DNA of 8,305 nucleotides from Micrococcaceae bacterium UBA3381 (lineage in GTDB: Bacteria > Actinomycetota > Actinomycetes > Actinomycetales > Micrococcaceae): positions 1-8,305 of the forward strand of contig DEPX01000054.1 of the NCBI GenBank assembly GCA_002358975.1, in the 5' to 3' direction. The position numbers and the translations under genes were made by a program. Below the pieces are notes generated by a model. That model did not search any database. It had not been told where the DNA came from and saw only the letters and a list, made by a program, of their open reading frames with translations. Positions 1-6,691 of the stretch are shown here, piece after piece (the stretch's first letter is position 1; each line of letters starts with the position of its first letter).

Positions 1-3000
1 TAAATTGCTCAGCAGGTCCCAGAAGTAATACGCCCCGGACATGAGGTTATCAAAGTTGATTTCATGCGGGTGTATAGCGGTAAAGATCCTGATCTGCCTA
101 CGCGCCCTGGTGAAACTGGTGGCATAGTATTCCACACCGTGATGTTCGGATAGCGGGCCGAAATGGTGAACGACTTTGCCACTGGCAGTCCGGCCGTACC
201 CCAGGGTGAAGATGATATCGTCGGCGACCACGCCGTGGGCACGTTCCATAGGGGCTACGATGAACCCTTCATTGCTTGGTGCGGTGTCGGCAGAGAAGAA
301 TTTGGTAGCCCACCGGTGGTTAGGCAAATTGTATCGAATGGATTCGGCGATCCGACGCGCGTGAGCCGCATTGGCTGCGATTACGGCCAGTGAACGTTCC
401 GGGTGGTCCCGAAAGTGTTCGAATACTGCATCAACGGTCCGAGTAACTTCCGCGGTGGTAGATTCCACGCCGTCATCACCCATTCCGGGGCTGCCGGGTT
501 CGGTGAGATATTCTGCGGTGAGCCCTATGTGGGAGCCGCTGGCCAATTCTTGTGGTGTGGCAGCACGGTCGAGGGCCCCGTTGTAGAGTTGCTGACCTAG
601 CGTGCGGGTCAAATATTGGTTAACACCGCGATGCATAGTTTTCAGCGGCACGACGGGTAGCACACGGGCTAGAGCCCGGTGCACCGATTCGGCTTGGCGT
701 GGTTGTGAGGCCCGCGCCGTCGGGTCAATTGAGACTTGGAATGCCACAGGTCGTCCTGAGACGGCATCCCCAAAGGCTACGACCTGGTCGGCACGCGAAA
801 TGGCACCAAGACCTGTTGCCAGCCCAATGGTTTCGGCATCAAGCACTAAGACCGTATCGAAGGTGACTGAGGATGGCAGTTCGGCCAAGGCAAGTGGTGA
901 TGTCGTTAGGATGGGCACCAGCGGTTGCAACAACTGAGGGTTGATGCTCAAAATAGTTTCGACATTGGCCCCACCTGTACGCAGTAGACGGCGCAATGAA
1001 TCGGCTGCATCCGGGTAGCTTCTGGTAGCTTTTTCCCACACTGTCGCTAATGTGTGCCGTACCCTAGAGGGTCCGGACGCAAGGTGGGCGCTATCGGCTA
1101 TACGAAATTCTTCTTCTAAGCGGGCAAGTTGCTTGCCGCTGGTGGCTGCCAAATGTTCATCGGCTGAGACCATGGCTTCTAGCGCAGATTGCCACCATGC
1201 TACTTCAAGTTCCAAGGTGACCTGGTCTGATGTGATGCCACGCGTCTGGAAGTCGTCTAGCAGTTCCTCCAGCCCCTGTTCGGTGAGCTGGTCAATAACA
1301 ATGGTGCGCTCCGGCAATGTGTGCAGTGTGTGGGAATCTGCTACCAGTTGCGACAATACGTCGTGAAGGGTACCGGCATCCAGGTTGGTCAAACGCTCAG
1401 CTTCGGTGGGTGCTGGCGCCAGCATGTCTTGCAGCTGATCTAGCTTATCGAAGAGCTCATTAATATCTGTGGCAAGAGATTCGATACCGGTGGGGATCAC
1501 CGGGTTGCGTTTCGATGATGCCCATTGAGTCCAAGCGCTGAGCTGGTTTTGCACTTGGACCAGTGCCTCATGCAAATTCGGTATATCAACACCGGGGCGG
1601 ATATATTCTCTGGCCAGCCACCGCAACCGGGTACGGGTCATGGCTGACATATCGATGCCCTGCCGTTTGCGCCAGGAACCCGTGGCGGTAGCAGCGATTA
1701 GATCGGTTACAGGACGGTCGAAAATATCTGGCGTGAACTTGTCCAGGGTGTCGCGTACTTCTCGCAGTAGTTCAACCTGTTTAGTCCATTCGGTGATGGT
1801 GGTGCCCATGGTCAGCTGAGCATGTGTGGTGGCCGCTTCGAAACGCGGTGCAACATCGGAAAGTTGGTCGTGGACCTGTTGTGCCAATTCCAATGCTGCT
1901 TCTGCTTCATGGACGTTGCGCAGGCGTGCACCATACCAGGGTGATTGTGTGGCGGTCTGCTCAAAGGCTCCTAATTCGGCGGCATAGCGCAGTTGTTCAG
2001 CGACTTGTTCACGATCTACTGTGGCGTCCAGTACAGAGCGCTTGAGGCGCACAGCCGTGGCCGGTGCCGGATCGGCATTCATTAGCGTGGCCAGCTCGTT
2101 CATTGCTTGGATGGGTGAGCATTGCCAGCGTTCTCGGACCTCGTGCAAGGAACGGCCGTGTTCTAGTAGCTGGCGGCGCACATCGCGCAGGGTTTCGTGA
2201 ATGCGTCGTACCGCAGGTTCTTTGGCACGTTCAGCCGACAAAAGGGAACGCACCAATTGGTCGGTGACGTCTTTTGAATCCGTATCAGCTTGGACGCTCA
2301 ACAACAGTGGGTCAAGCTGTATTTCGGCTAATCGATTTGAGAACTCGGAAAGCGTCGAGGTGTTTTCTGCCACAACCAGTACGCGCTTGCCCTCTTGGGC
2401 TAAGCCCACGGCTGCCCCGACGGCAGTTTGAGTCTGACCGGTTCCGGGTGGGGCCGACACAACCAGTGAGTCACCGCCCACAATATGATCAACGGCCCGC
2501 TGCTGCGAGGCATCCAGGTCAATGACCAACGTCTCGGTGGCAGGGTCGCGTTGATCCAACGGTGTTGGTTCAAAGGAAAGTTGTGGAGCTTCTGCTGGAA
2601 AACTGGCTTCTTCGGTGCCGGCTGCAACGTCATAAAGTCCGTTGATGACGAGGTGGTCGGGATCGACTACCTCGCTTGAGGCTGTGTCGGACAGATCAGC
2701 AAACGTAGAAATCAACAACCGGTGCTCTACTACGAGTCCACGAACTTTTGCTGTATGGCTGCGTAGCAGATCCAGTGTGGGTAGTGGTTCGAGTTTGGCC
2801 GTGGTGTAGGCCGCTTCCTCGTACGTTTGCGGGTCTAAGGTAATACCGTATTGCCCTTCAAAATAACGTATCAAGGCGGGATTAAGCCGGGCAGGGCCGA
2901 TGATTTGCACATCGTAGTCATCGCGGCTGGCACGGGAAGCCAGACGCACCGGTGCCAGTAGAACCGGTGCAGATAGCTGTTGGTTCACGCCATCCTCGGT

Positions 3001-3441
3001 TGATCGCCAGGTTGCCAGGCCAGCAGCAAGATAGCCAACGTTGATACCACGATCTGCTAGCAGCTCACGTACCTTGGTGTCGATGGCTTCAGCGGTTTGA
3101 ATACTGCGATGCATCTCGGGTTGATCTCGCAGCAGTGTGGTCAATCGTGTACGCCGAGCAGACAGAAACTGGGTGAGCCCGCTGGGTTGGGAGTGCGTGA
3201 CATCGATGGAGTTTGATCTGGTCGGTGCGTATCGCAACATGGTGTCGGACTCAGTTCCGGTTGCGATTTCGGAAAGCCACCGCGAAAAGTCTTGCTCGGC
3301 AACCTGCTCGGCGTCGATGTCGACTTCTTCGTCGTCTAGTACCGTTGGGGTTGCAGCCGCTGCAAGATCTTCGTCAACCTCTTCGGCAGACAGCGCTATA
3401 TTGTCATGGTTGACGTCGTCTTTTTTGTGGCTCACGCTCAT
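1..3441 (-). CDS. Large superfamily 1 (Upf1/DUF4011-like) helicase-type protein with degenerate ATPase motifs; 3' end outside window
   Basis: The frame is open for 1147 codons and runs off the left edge, so the C-terminus is missing. An acidic, probably disordered N-terminus (residues 8-45) leads into a region resembling the N-terminal part of DUF4011-type helicases: ADRGINVGYLAAGLATW near 125-141, APVLLAPVRL near 151-160, NPALIRYFEG near 180-189. A split SF1 helicase core follows. Motif I is GTGQTQT (333-339), where the usual Lys is Gln336. A long helical insertion spans about 390-840. Motif II is FDTVLVLDAET (861-871), with Ala869 in place of the DEAx Glu. Motif III is GDAVSGRP (891-898) where GDxxQLPP is expected. 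A motif IV-like LKTMHRG keeps Arg938. The motif V region is ERAHGVVADDIIF, and motif VI TRARR (1111-1115) is intact. The fold is recognisable, but ATP hydrolysis looks impaired or lost. Function is unknown; a nucleic-acid role is inferred from family only. It lies 108 bases after guaA. Homologues of this type can carry a C-terminal nuclease-like domain, which would lie outside the window. Confidence 0.85.
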   Translation of the reverse strand, partial: MSVSHKKDDVNHDNIALSAEEVDEDLAAAATPTVLDDEEVDIDAEQVAEQDFSRWLSEIATGTESDTMLRYAPTRSNSIDVTHSQPSGLTQFLSARRTRLTTLLRDQPEMHRSIQTAEAIDTKVRELLADRGINVGYLAAGLATWRSTEDGVNQQLSAPVLLAPVRLASRASRDDYDVQIIGPARLNPALIRYFEGQYGITLDPQTYEEAAYTTAKLEPLPTLDLLRSHTAKVRGLVVEHRLLISTFADLSDTASSEVVDPDHLVINGLYDVAAGTEEASFPAEAPQLSFEPTPLDQRDPATETLVIDLDASQQRAVDHIVGGDSLVVSAPPGTGQTQTAVGAAVGLAQEGKRVLVVAENTSTLSEFSNRLAEIQLDPLLLSVQADTDSKDVTDQLVRSLLSAERAKEPAVRRIHETLRDVRRQLLEHGRSLHEVRERWQCSPIQAMNELATLMNADPAPATAVRLKRSVLDATVDREQVAEQLRYAAELGAFEQTATQSPWYGARLRNVHEAEAALELAQQVHDQLSDVAPRFEAATTHAQLTMGTTITEWTKQVELLREVRDTLDKFTPDIFDRPVTDLIAATATGSWRKRQGIDMSAMTRTRLRWLAREYIRPGVDIPNLHEALVQVQNQLSAWTQWASSKRNPVIPTGIESLATDINELFDKLDQLQDMLAPAPTEAERLTNLDAGTLHDVLSQLVADSHTLHTLPERTIVIDQLTEQGLEELLDDFQTRGITSDQVTLELEVAWWQSALEAMVSADEHLAATSGKQLARLEEEFRIADSAHLASGPSRVRHTLATVWEKATRSYPDAADSLRRLLRTGGANVETILSINPQLLQPLVPILTTSPLALAELPSSVTFDTVLVLDAETIGLATGLGAISRADQVVAFGDAVSGRPVAFQVSIDPTARASQPRQAESVHRALARVLPVVPLKTMHRGVNQYLTRTLGQQLYNGALDRAATPQELASGSHIGLTAEYLTEPGSPGMGDDGVESTTAEVTRTVDAVFEHFRDHPERSLAVIAANAAHARRIAESIRYNLPNHRWATKFFSADTAPSNEGFIVAPMERAHGVVADDIIFTLGYGRTASGKVVHHFGPLSEHHGVEYYATSFTRARRQIRIFTAIHPHEINFDNLMSGAYYFWDLLSNL

Positions 3442-3448
3442 CCTTCCT
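3433..3448 (-). promoter_or_regulatory. Ribosome binding site and ambiguous start of the helicase-like gene
   Basis: AGGAAGG (3442-3448) directly abuts ATG (3439-3441), which is too close for normal spacing from its 3' GG, although the inner AGGA is 3 bases away. A GTG at codon 3 (3433-3435) sits 6 bases from the same Shine-Dalgarno, the preferred distance. The true start may therefore be the GTG, shortening the protein by two residues. Confidence 0.55.
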
Positions 3449-3549
3449 GTGGTTGCTACAGGCCGCACCTTCATGACTCTAATACCAAAACCCGTGACTT
3501 TGGCGTTGCCACACCATACCAGTGCGCGTTGGGGCAAAAGCTACCGGCT
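3442..3549. other. Intergenic spacer between guaA and the helicase-like gene
   Basis: This 108-base spacer is the largest gap in the window. I see no GC-rich hairpin followed by a T tract, so guaA has no obvious intrinsic terminator. Read on the minus strand it holds weak -10-like matches (TAGAGT; TGGTATGGT resembling an extended -10) but no acceptable -35 at normal distance. The helicase-like gene may have its own promoter here, but this is not established. A short inverted repeat lies at its left end (3446-3462). Confidence 0.4.
3446..3462 (-). repeat. Short inverted repeat overlapping the Shine-Dalgarno of the helicase-like gene
   Basis: On the transcript, CCTGT and ACAGG can form a 5-bp stem with a 7-base loop. 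The 3' arm includes the first three bases (AGG) of the AGGAAGG ribosome binding site, so the stem could partly hide it. A 5-bp stem is weak and common by chance. Confidence 0.3.
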
Positions 3550-5148
3550 CTATTCCCACTCGATGGTGCCAGGTGGTTTGCCTGTTATGTCTAGCACGAC
3601 CCGGTTTATGCCCTCAACTTCTGTAGTGATGCGCTGTGAGATGCGGTCCAAAATGTCATATGGGATTCTTGCAAACCTGGCGGTCATGGCGTCTTCAGAT
3701 AGCACCGGACGCAGCACAATTGGGTGCCCGTAAGTGCGCCCACCGTCGCTAACGCCCACCGAGTGGACATCGGCTAATAAGACGACCGGCGATTGCCATA
3801 TTTCGCGGTCCAATCCGGATGTGGTCAGTTCTTCGCGGACAATTGCATCAGCTTCTCGCAACAGATCTAACCGTTCCTTGGAGATTGCCCCAACAATGCG
3901 GATGCCCAACCCCGGCCCAGGAAATGGTTGACGCCACACAATCTCGTCGGGTAGGCCCAATTTTGCCCCGACGGCGCGCACTTCGTCTTTAAACAACTGA
4001 CGCAATGGCTCAACAAGCTCGAATTCGAGATCTTCTGGTAATCCACCAACATTATGGTGGGACTTAATGACTTTTGTCCCGTCAGCGTCGCCAGATTCAA
4101 TGACATCCGGGTACACGGTACCCTGCACTAAAAATTGCACTTCCGTGGCATCGGGATCATTGACGGATTCAGCAACGATATCGGCCTGTGCCTGTTCAAA
4201 CGTACGGATGAACCGTTCTCCAATAATTTTCCGTTTGGTTTCTGGGTCAGACACACCATGCAGCGCCGCTAAGAATTCTTTTTCGGCATCAATCATGATT
4301 AACCGGGCCCCGCCGGTTGCGGCCCCAAAAGCTCGTTCGATCTCTTGAGATTCGTTTTTACGCATCAGCCCATGATTGACATACACCGCGGTGAGTTGGT
4401 CCCCCACTGCACGCTGCACCAAAGCTGCGGCCACTGCGGAATCCACCCCGCCAGATAGACCAACTAAGGCCCGTTTGTCGCCGATTTGTTCGCGAATTTT
4501 CGCGATTTGATGATCAATAACCTGTTCAATAGACCAATCCGGGGATAAGTCCGCGGCGATAAACAAAAAGTTTTTCAATACAGCTTGACCCAGGCTGGAG
4601 CCTTCAGCAGCAGGATTCCATGTCAGGCCGTAAATTTTTGACTGTGAATGTTCGGCGGCAGCCACCGGTACCGTGTTGTACGATGCGGTAGTTATAAAGC
4701 CTTCGCTGAGCTCAGTAATGACATGACTGTAGTCTGCCACTACCTGTTGGTTTGCCGGCTGACCAGAAAATAGCGTGGAGTTATCATCTACGCTGTGCAG
4801 CTGTACTGCTTCGTGAACGTCATGTTGTGCAGTCGCCACCGAGGCGCCTAATGCCTTGGCTACGGCAATAAAACCGCCACCGACGGCAAGCACCGGAATC
4901 CCAGCTTCAAGTAGTTTCGGGTCAATTGCGGCGATGCTGTCGCTCCCAGTGGAGCGAGCAGCAATAACCAAAGCAGCTGGGTTAGCAGCCAGGATGTTGT
5001 CGGCACCGGCGGTATATGGCTGAACTTCTGAGTAGACTTTTGCTTCTCGAATACGACGAGCTAGTAATTGAGCATTGTCGGAGCCGTAGTCTACAACAGT
5101 TACGGTATGTTGTGCGTTCGTAACAGGATTTTGGGGTGTAGTCATCAC
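3550..5148 (-). CDS. guaA: GMP synthase with a catalytically degenerate glutamine amidotransferase domain
   Basis: GuaA normally makes GMP from XMP, ATP and glutamine in the cytoplasm. The length (532 aa) is typical. Domains in order: class I glutamine amidotransferase-like (about 15-198), N-type ATP pyrophosphatase (about 204-400), C-terminal dimerisation/XMP-binding domain (about 407-532). The synthetase half is well conserved: PP-loop SGGVDS at 232-237, QGTVYPDVIESG at 342-353, KSHHNVGGLPED at 362-373, QPFPGPGLGIRIVG at 407-420, and the C-terminus KPPGTIEWE. The amidotransferase half has lost its active site. The GICYG nucleophile motif reads AVGGG (Cys to Gly90), the HPE motif reads NPA (His to Asn178, Glu to Ala180), SGGP reads AARS, and SHGD reads DYSH. 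I infer an ammonia-dependent enzyme. There are no stops or frameshifts, so this is not an ordinary pseudogene. Start is GTG 5148 or the adjacent ATG 5145. No Shine-Dalgarno is visible. The IMP dehydrogenase gene upstream supports the purine role. Confidence 0.95.
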   Translation of the reverse strand: MMTTPQNPVTNAQHTVTVVDYGSDNAQLLARRIREAKVYSEVQPYTAGADNILAANPAALVIAARSTGSDSIAAIDPKLLEAGIPVLAVGGGFIAVAKALGASVATAQHDVHEAVQLHSVDDNSTLFSGQPANQQVVADYSHVITELSEGFITTASYNTVPVAAAEHSQSKIYGLTWNPAAEGSSLGQAVLKNFLFIAADLSPDWSIEQVIDHQIAKIREQIGDKRALVGLSGGVDSAVAAALVQRAVGDQLTAVYVNHGLMRKNESQEIERAFGAATGGARLIMIDAEKEFLAALHGVSDPETKRKIIGERFIRTFEQAQADIVAESVNDPDATEVQFLVQGTVYPDVIESGDADGTKVIKSHHNVGGLPEDLEFELVEPLRQLFKDEVRAVGAKLGLPDEIVWRQPFPGPGLGIRIVGAISKERLDLLREADAIVREELTTSGLDREIWQSPVVLLADVHSVGVSDGGRTYGHPIVLRPVLSEDAMTARFARIPYDILDRISQRITTEVEGINRVVLDITGKPPGTIEWE

Positions 5149-5155
5149 AACAGTC

Positions 5156-5161
5156 AGTCTA
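5156..5161 (-). promoter_or_regulatory. Candidate -10 element for a leaderless guaA transcript
   Basis: The hexamer TAGACT fits the actinobacterial -10 consensus TANNNT and ends 7 bases before the GTG start (10 before the ATG). There is no purine-rich ribosome binding site between DUF3817 and guaA. Together these fit a transcript that begins at or next to the start codon, which is common in actinobacteria. No convincing -35 is present (TCATCT at 17-base spacing), so this stays tentative. Confidence 0.35.
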
Positions 5162-5195
5162 GTGCATTCTGGGGGCGTAGATGAGCATGCGCCAG

Positions 5196-5735
5196 CTAAT
5201 ACCGCAGGACGGCATCGGGGTGTTCGGCCAGTTCGCGATCTGTTTGATGGTTAACACGGCGTTCAACGAAAAAGGACAAAAACGGTACGACGCCGCCACC
5301 AGCCATAGCCAGCAGGCGCATACCGCCCCAGCGCATCATGGACCATAGCCGGAAACACCCCAATAAGTAGGCCACATAAAGCCAACCGTGCACAATGAGA
5401 ACCAGCAGGGAAATATTGACGCCGTCAAGCACTGCTTCTCTATTGTAGAAGCCCACAATAAATTCTGTGCCATCTTCTGCAGTTCCGGCGGCAAACATTT
5501 CGTAGCCAAACCCGTATTTGACGATCATCTGCAGTACAAGCAGCAACAAAAATATACCGGTGAGCCATGCGGTGAATTTATAGAGCCGCTGCGCACTGTG
5601 AATTTGGCGATACGTACCGCCAAACCGACGTTTGTTTTTGGCTTCTGGCCGGGGTGGGGCTTGGCCAACGTCGGCTTCAGTAATGTCTTCGGGGTCCGGC
5701 AGTGTAGTTGGGTCGACCGGCGGCTTGTCTGTCAT
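5196..5735 (-). CDS. DUF3817 family small integral membrane protein
   Basis: This 179-residue protein starts with a charged, proline-rich cytoplasmic-looking tail (1-50). Three likely membrane segments follow, at about 53-73, 106-126 and 139-157, and then a short hydrophilic C-terminus beginning FVERRVNHQTDREL. This layout and the conserved patches HSAQRLYKFTAWLTGIFLLL (46-65) and VHGWLYVAYLL (115-125) match the actinobacterial DUF3817 family, whose function is unknown to me. A loop of about 30 residues between segments 1 and 2 may be extracellular. The gene follows the SURF1 gene by 18 bases and precedes guaA by 47, so it is probably co-transcribed with SURF1. The position between SURF1 and guaA recalls related Micrococcaceae (from memory, unverified). 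The call to DUF3817 is by pattern, not by search. Confidence 0.85.
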   Translation of the reverse strand: MTDKPPVDPTTLPDPEDITEADVGQAPPRPEAKNKRRFGGTYRQIHSAQRLYKFTAWLTGIFLLLLVLQMIVKYGFGYEMFAAGTAEDGTEFIVGFYNREAVLDGVNISLLVLIVHGWLYVAYLLGCFRLWSMMRWGGMRLLAMAGGGVVPFLSFFVERRVNHQTDRELAEHPDAVLRY

Positions 5736-5748
5736 GGTAATTCGTGCA

Positions 5749-5753
5749 TCCTT
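5749..5753 (-). promoter_or_regulatory. Ribosome binding site of the DUF3817 gene
   Basis: AAGGA lies just after the SURF1 stop codon and 13 bases before the DUF3817 ATG (5733-5735). That is longer than the usual spacing, but no better site or alternative start exists nearby. Confidence 0.45.
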
Positions 5754-6677
5754 TTATTCATCAGAGTCATAACCATAGTAGGCCCGGTATGCCTGTTCAG
5801 CGGCTGCCTTTTCTTCACGAGCTTTATCGCGCAAGCGTTGGAGTTCTTTAGTCTGCCAGTGTTTTTGCCACAGTACGTCAAGTTCGGCTTCGCGTCGGTC
5901 CTTGAGGTAGTCGTCCCGGACAAATCTCCACCATAGATACAGTGAAAAGACAGCGAAGATGAACCATTCCACGGCATAAAAGATGTTAAGCCAAGCGACT
6001 TCGGTCTCTTCTGGCTGTGGTGCCGCCGCTACATCTTTGATCCCCGCATCTCCAGATACTGTGTGGGCCTGGCCGTCAACGGTGAAAGTCTCAGCTACTA
6101 CATAACCGGCATAGAGATCTTGATCCCATAAATTTACCAGTTGCGCTGTAGCCAGCATTTGAGTCCGAACCGGTTCGATGTAGTGGTTCGTGTTCGGTGT
6201 GGGGCCTTCACCCGGTATTAGGCGGCCATCAAATTTGATCGGTTCATCGGCTGAAACTCCGGTTGAGGTTTCAAATAGTTCGGTAATCTCGGTTGGATCT
6301 GCTTCAAGCTGTTCTGGAACCCATCCCCAGACAACCGGAATGTTGTAGTCATCGGGGGCGTCTTCAACGGTTGCGCTGGAGACCAACCAGAGACCCATGG
6401 TGCCTTCGTCAACACGAGACTCCACTTGAACCGTATTGTCCAGGTCCAATGTACCGGTGAAGTAGACCATCTGGTCTGCTTGATCGCTCATCATCGCTAC
6501 TCCGGGCTCAAGGTGTGCTGTGAGCTCTACCGGCGTCTCAGTGACAGCATGAGAGCGTGGCTTATTGGCGGTGGATTGTTCGAATTGCCACTGTGTCAGC
6601 AATACGAAAACGGAGGCCACGGCCAGTGTGAGGAGGAAGAAGCCTATCCACCGTGGTTTCAGGGCTGTGCGGAGCAA
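5754..6677 (-). CDS. SURF1 family cytochrome c oxidase assembly protein
   Basis: SURF1 proteins help assemble haem-copper cytochrome c oxidase, with a role in haem a delivery; they are membrane proteins with two terminal helices and a large outer domain. Here (307 aa) helix 1 is at about 10-29, followed by the QWQ signature (29-31). The outer domain contains the family hallmark GWVPE (118-122) and GRLIPGEGPTPN (151-162), and helix 2 is at about 229-252, beginning WLNIFYAVEW. A charged, probably helical cytoplasmic tail (253-307) rich in Arg, Glu and Lys follows. The start is TTG at 6675-6677. The first in-frame ATG is near residue 62, after helix 1, so it cannot be the start of a functional protein. 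The gene begins 7 bases after the guaB3 stop, which implies translational coupling. The neighbouring purine genes do not obviously share its function. Confidence 0.9.
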   Translation of the reverse strand: MLRTALKPRWIGFFLLTLAVASVFVLLTQWQFEQSTANKPRSHAVTETPVELTAHLEPGVAMMSDQADQMVYFTGTLDLDNTVQVESRVDEGTMGLWLVSSATVEDAPDDYNIPVVWGWVPEQLEADPTEITELFETSTGVSADEPIKFDGRLIPGEGPTPNTNHYIEPVRTQMLATAQLVNLWDQDLYAGYVVAETFTVDGQAHTVSGDAGIKDVAAAPQPEETEVAWLNIFYAVEWFIFAVFSLYLWWRFVRDDYLKDRREAELDVLWQKHWQTKELQRLRDKAREEKAAAEQAYRAYYGYDSDE

Positions 6678-6684
6678 CTAGTTG

Positions 6685-6691
6685 TCACCCC
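6685..6691 (-). promoter_or_regulatory. Ribosome binding site of the SURF1 gene, embedded in the guaB3 stop
   Basis: GGGGTGA pairs well with the 16S rRNA tail (as GGAGGTGA with one wobble), includes the TGA stop of guaB3, and lies 7 bases before the TTG start at 6677. This supports the TTG as the start and suggests coupling of SURF1 translation to guaB3 termination. Confidence 0.6.

Noticed and set aside
3137..3733. Open frame of 198 codons on the plus strand
   Set aside because: It lies antisense across the guaA 3' end, the spacer and the helicase-like gene 5' end, has a low-complexity Ser/Thr-rich product, and matches no family I know; the minus strand frames are clearly the real genes.
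3550..5148. guaA as a pseudogene
   Set aside because: The frame is fully open, of normal length, and the ATP pyrophosphatase and C-terminal motifs are intact; loss is confined to amidotransferase active-site motifs.
5732..5749. Five-codon mini-ORF (MHELP) whose TGA overlaps the DUF3817 ATG
   Set aside because: Its ATG directly abuts the AAGG, too close for initiation, and such short frames are expected by chance; a leader peptide role has no support.
5388..5936. Open frame of 182 codons on the plus strand
   Set aside because: It is antisense to the DUF3817 and SURF1 genes, whose products have recognisable family motifs and membrane segments; no family resemblance in the plus-strand product.
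6675..6684. Perfect 10-base palindrome CAACTAGTTG over the SURF1 start
   Set aside because: Several such palindromes are expected by chance in a window this size, and nothing else suggests an operator.
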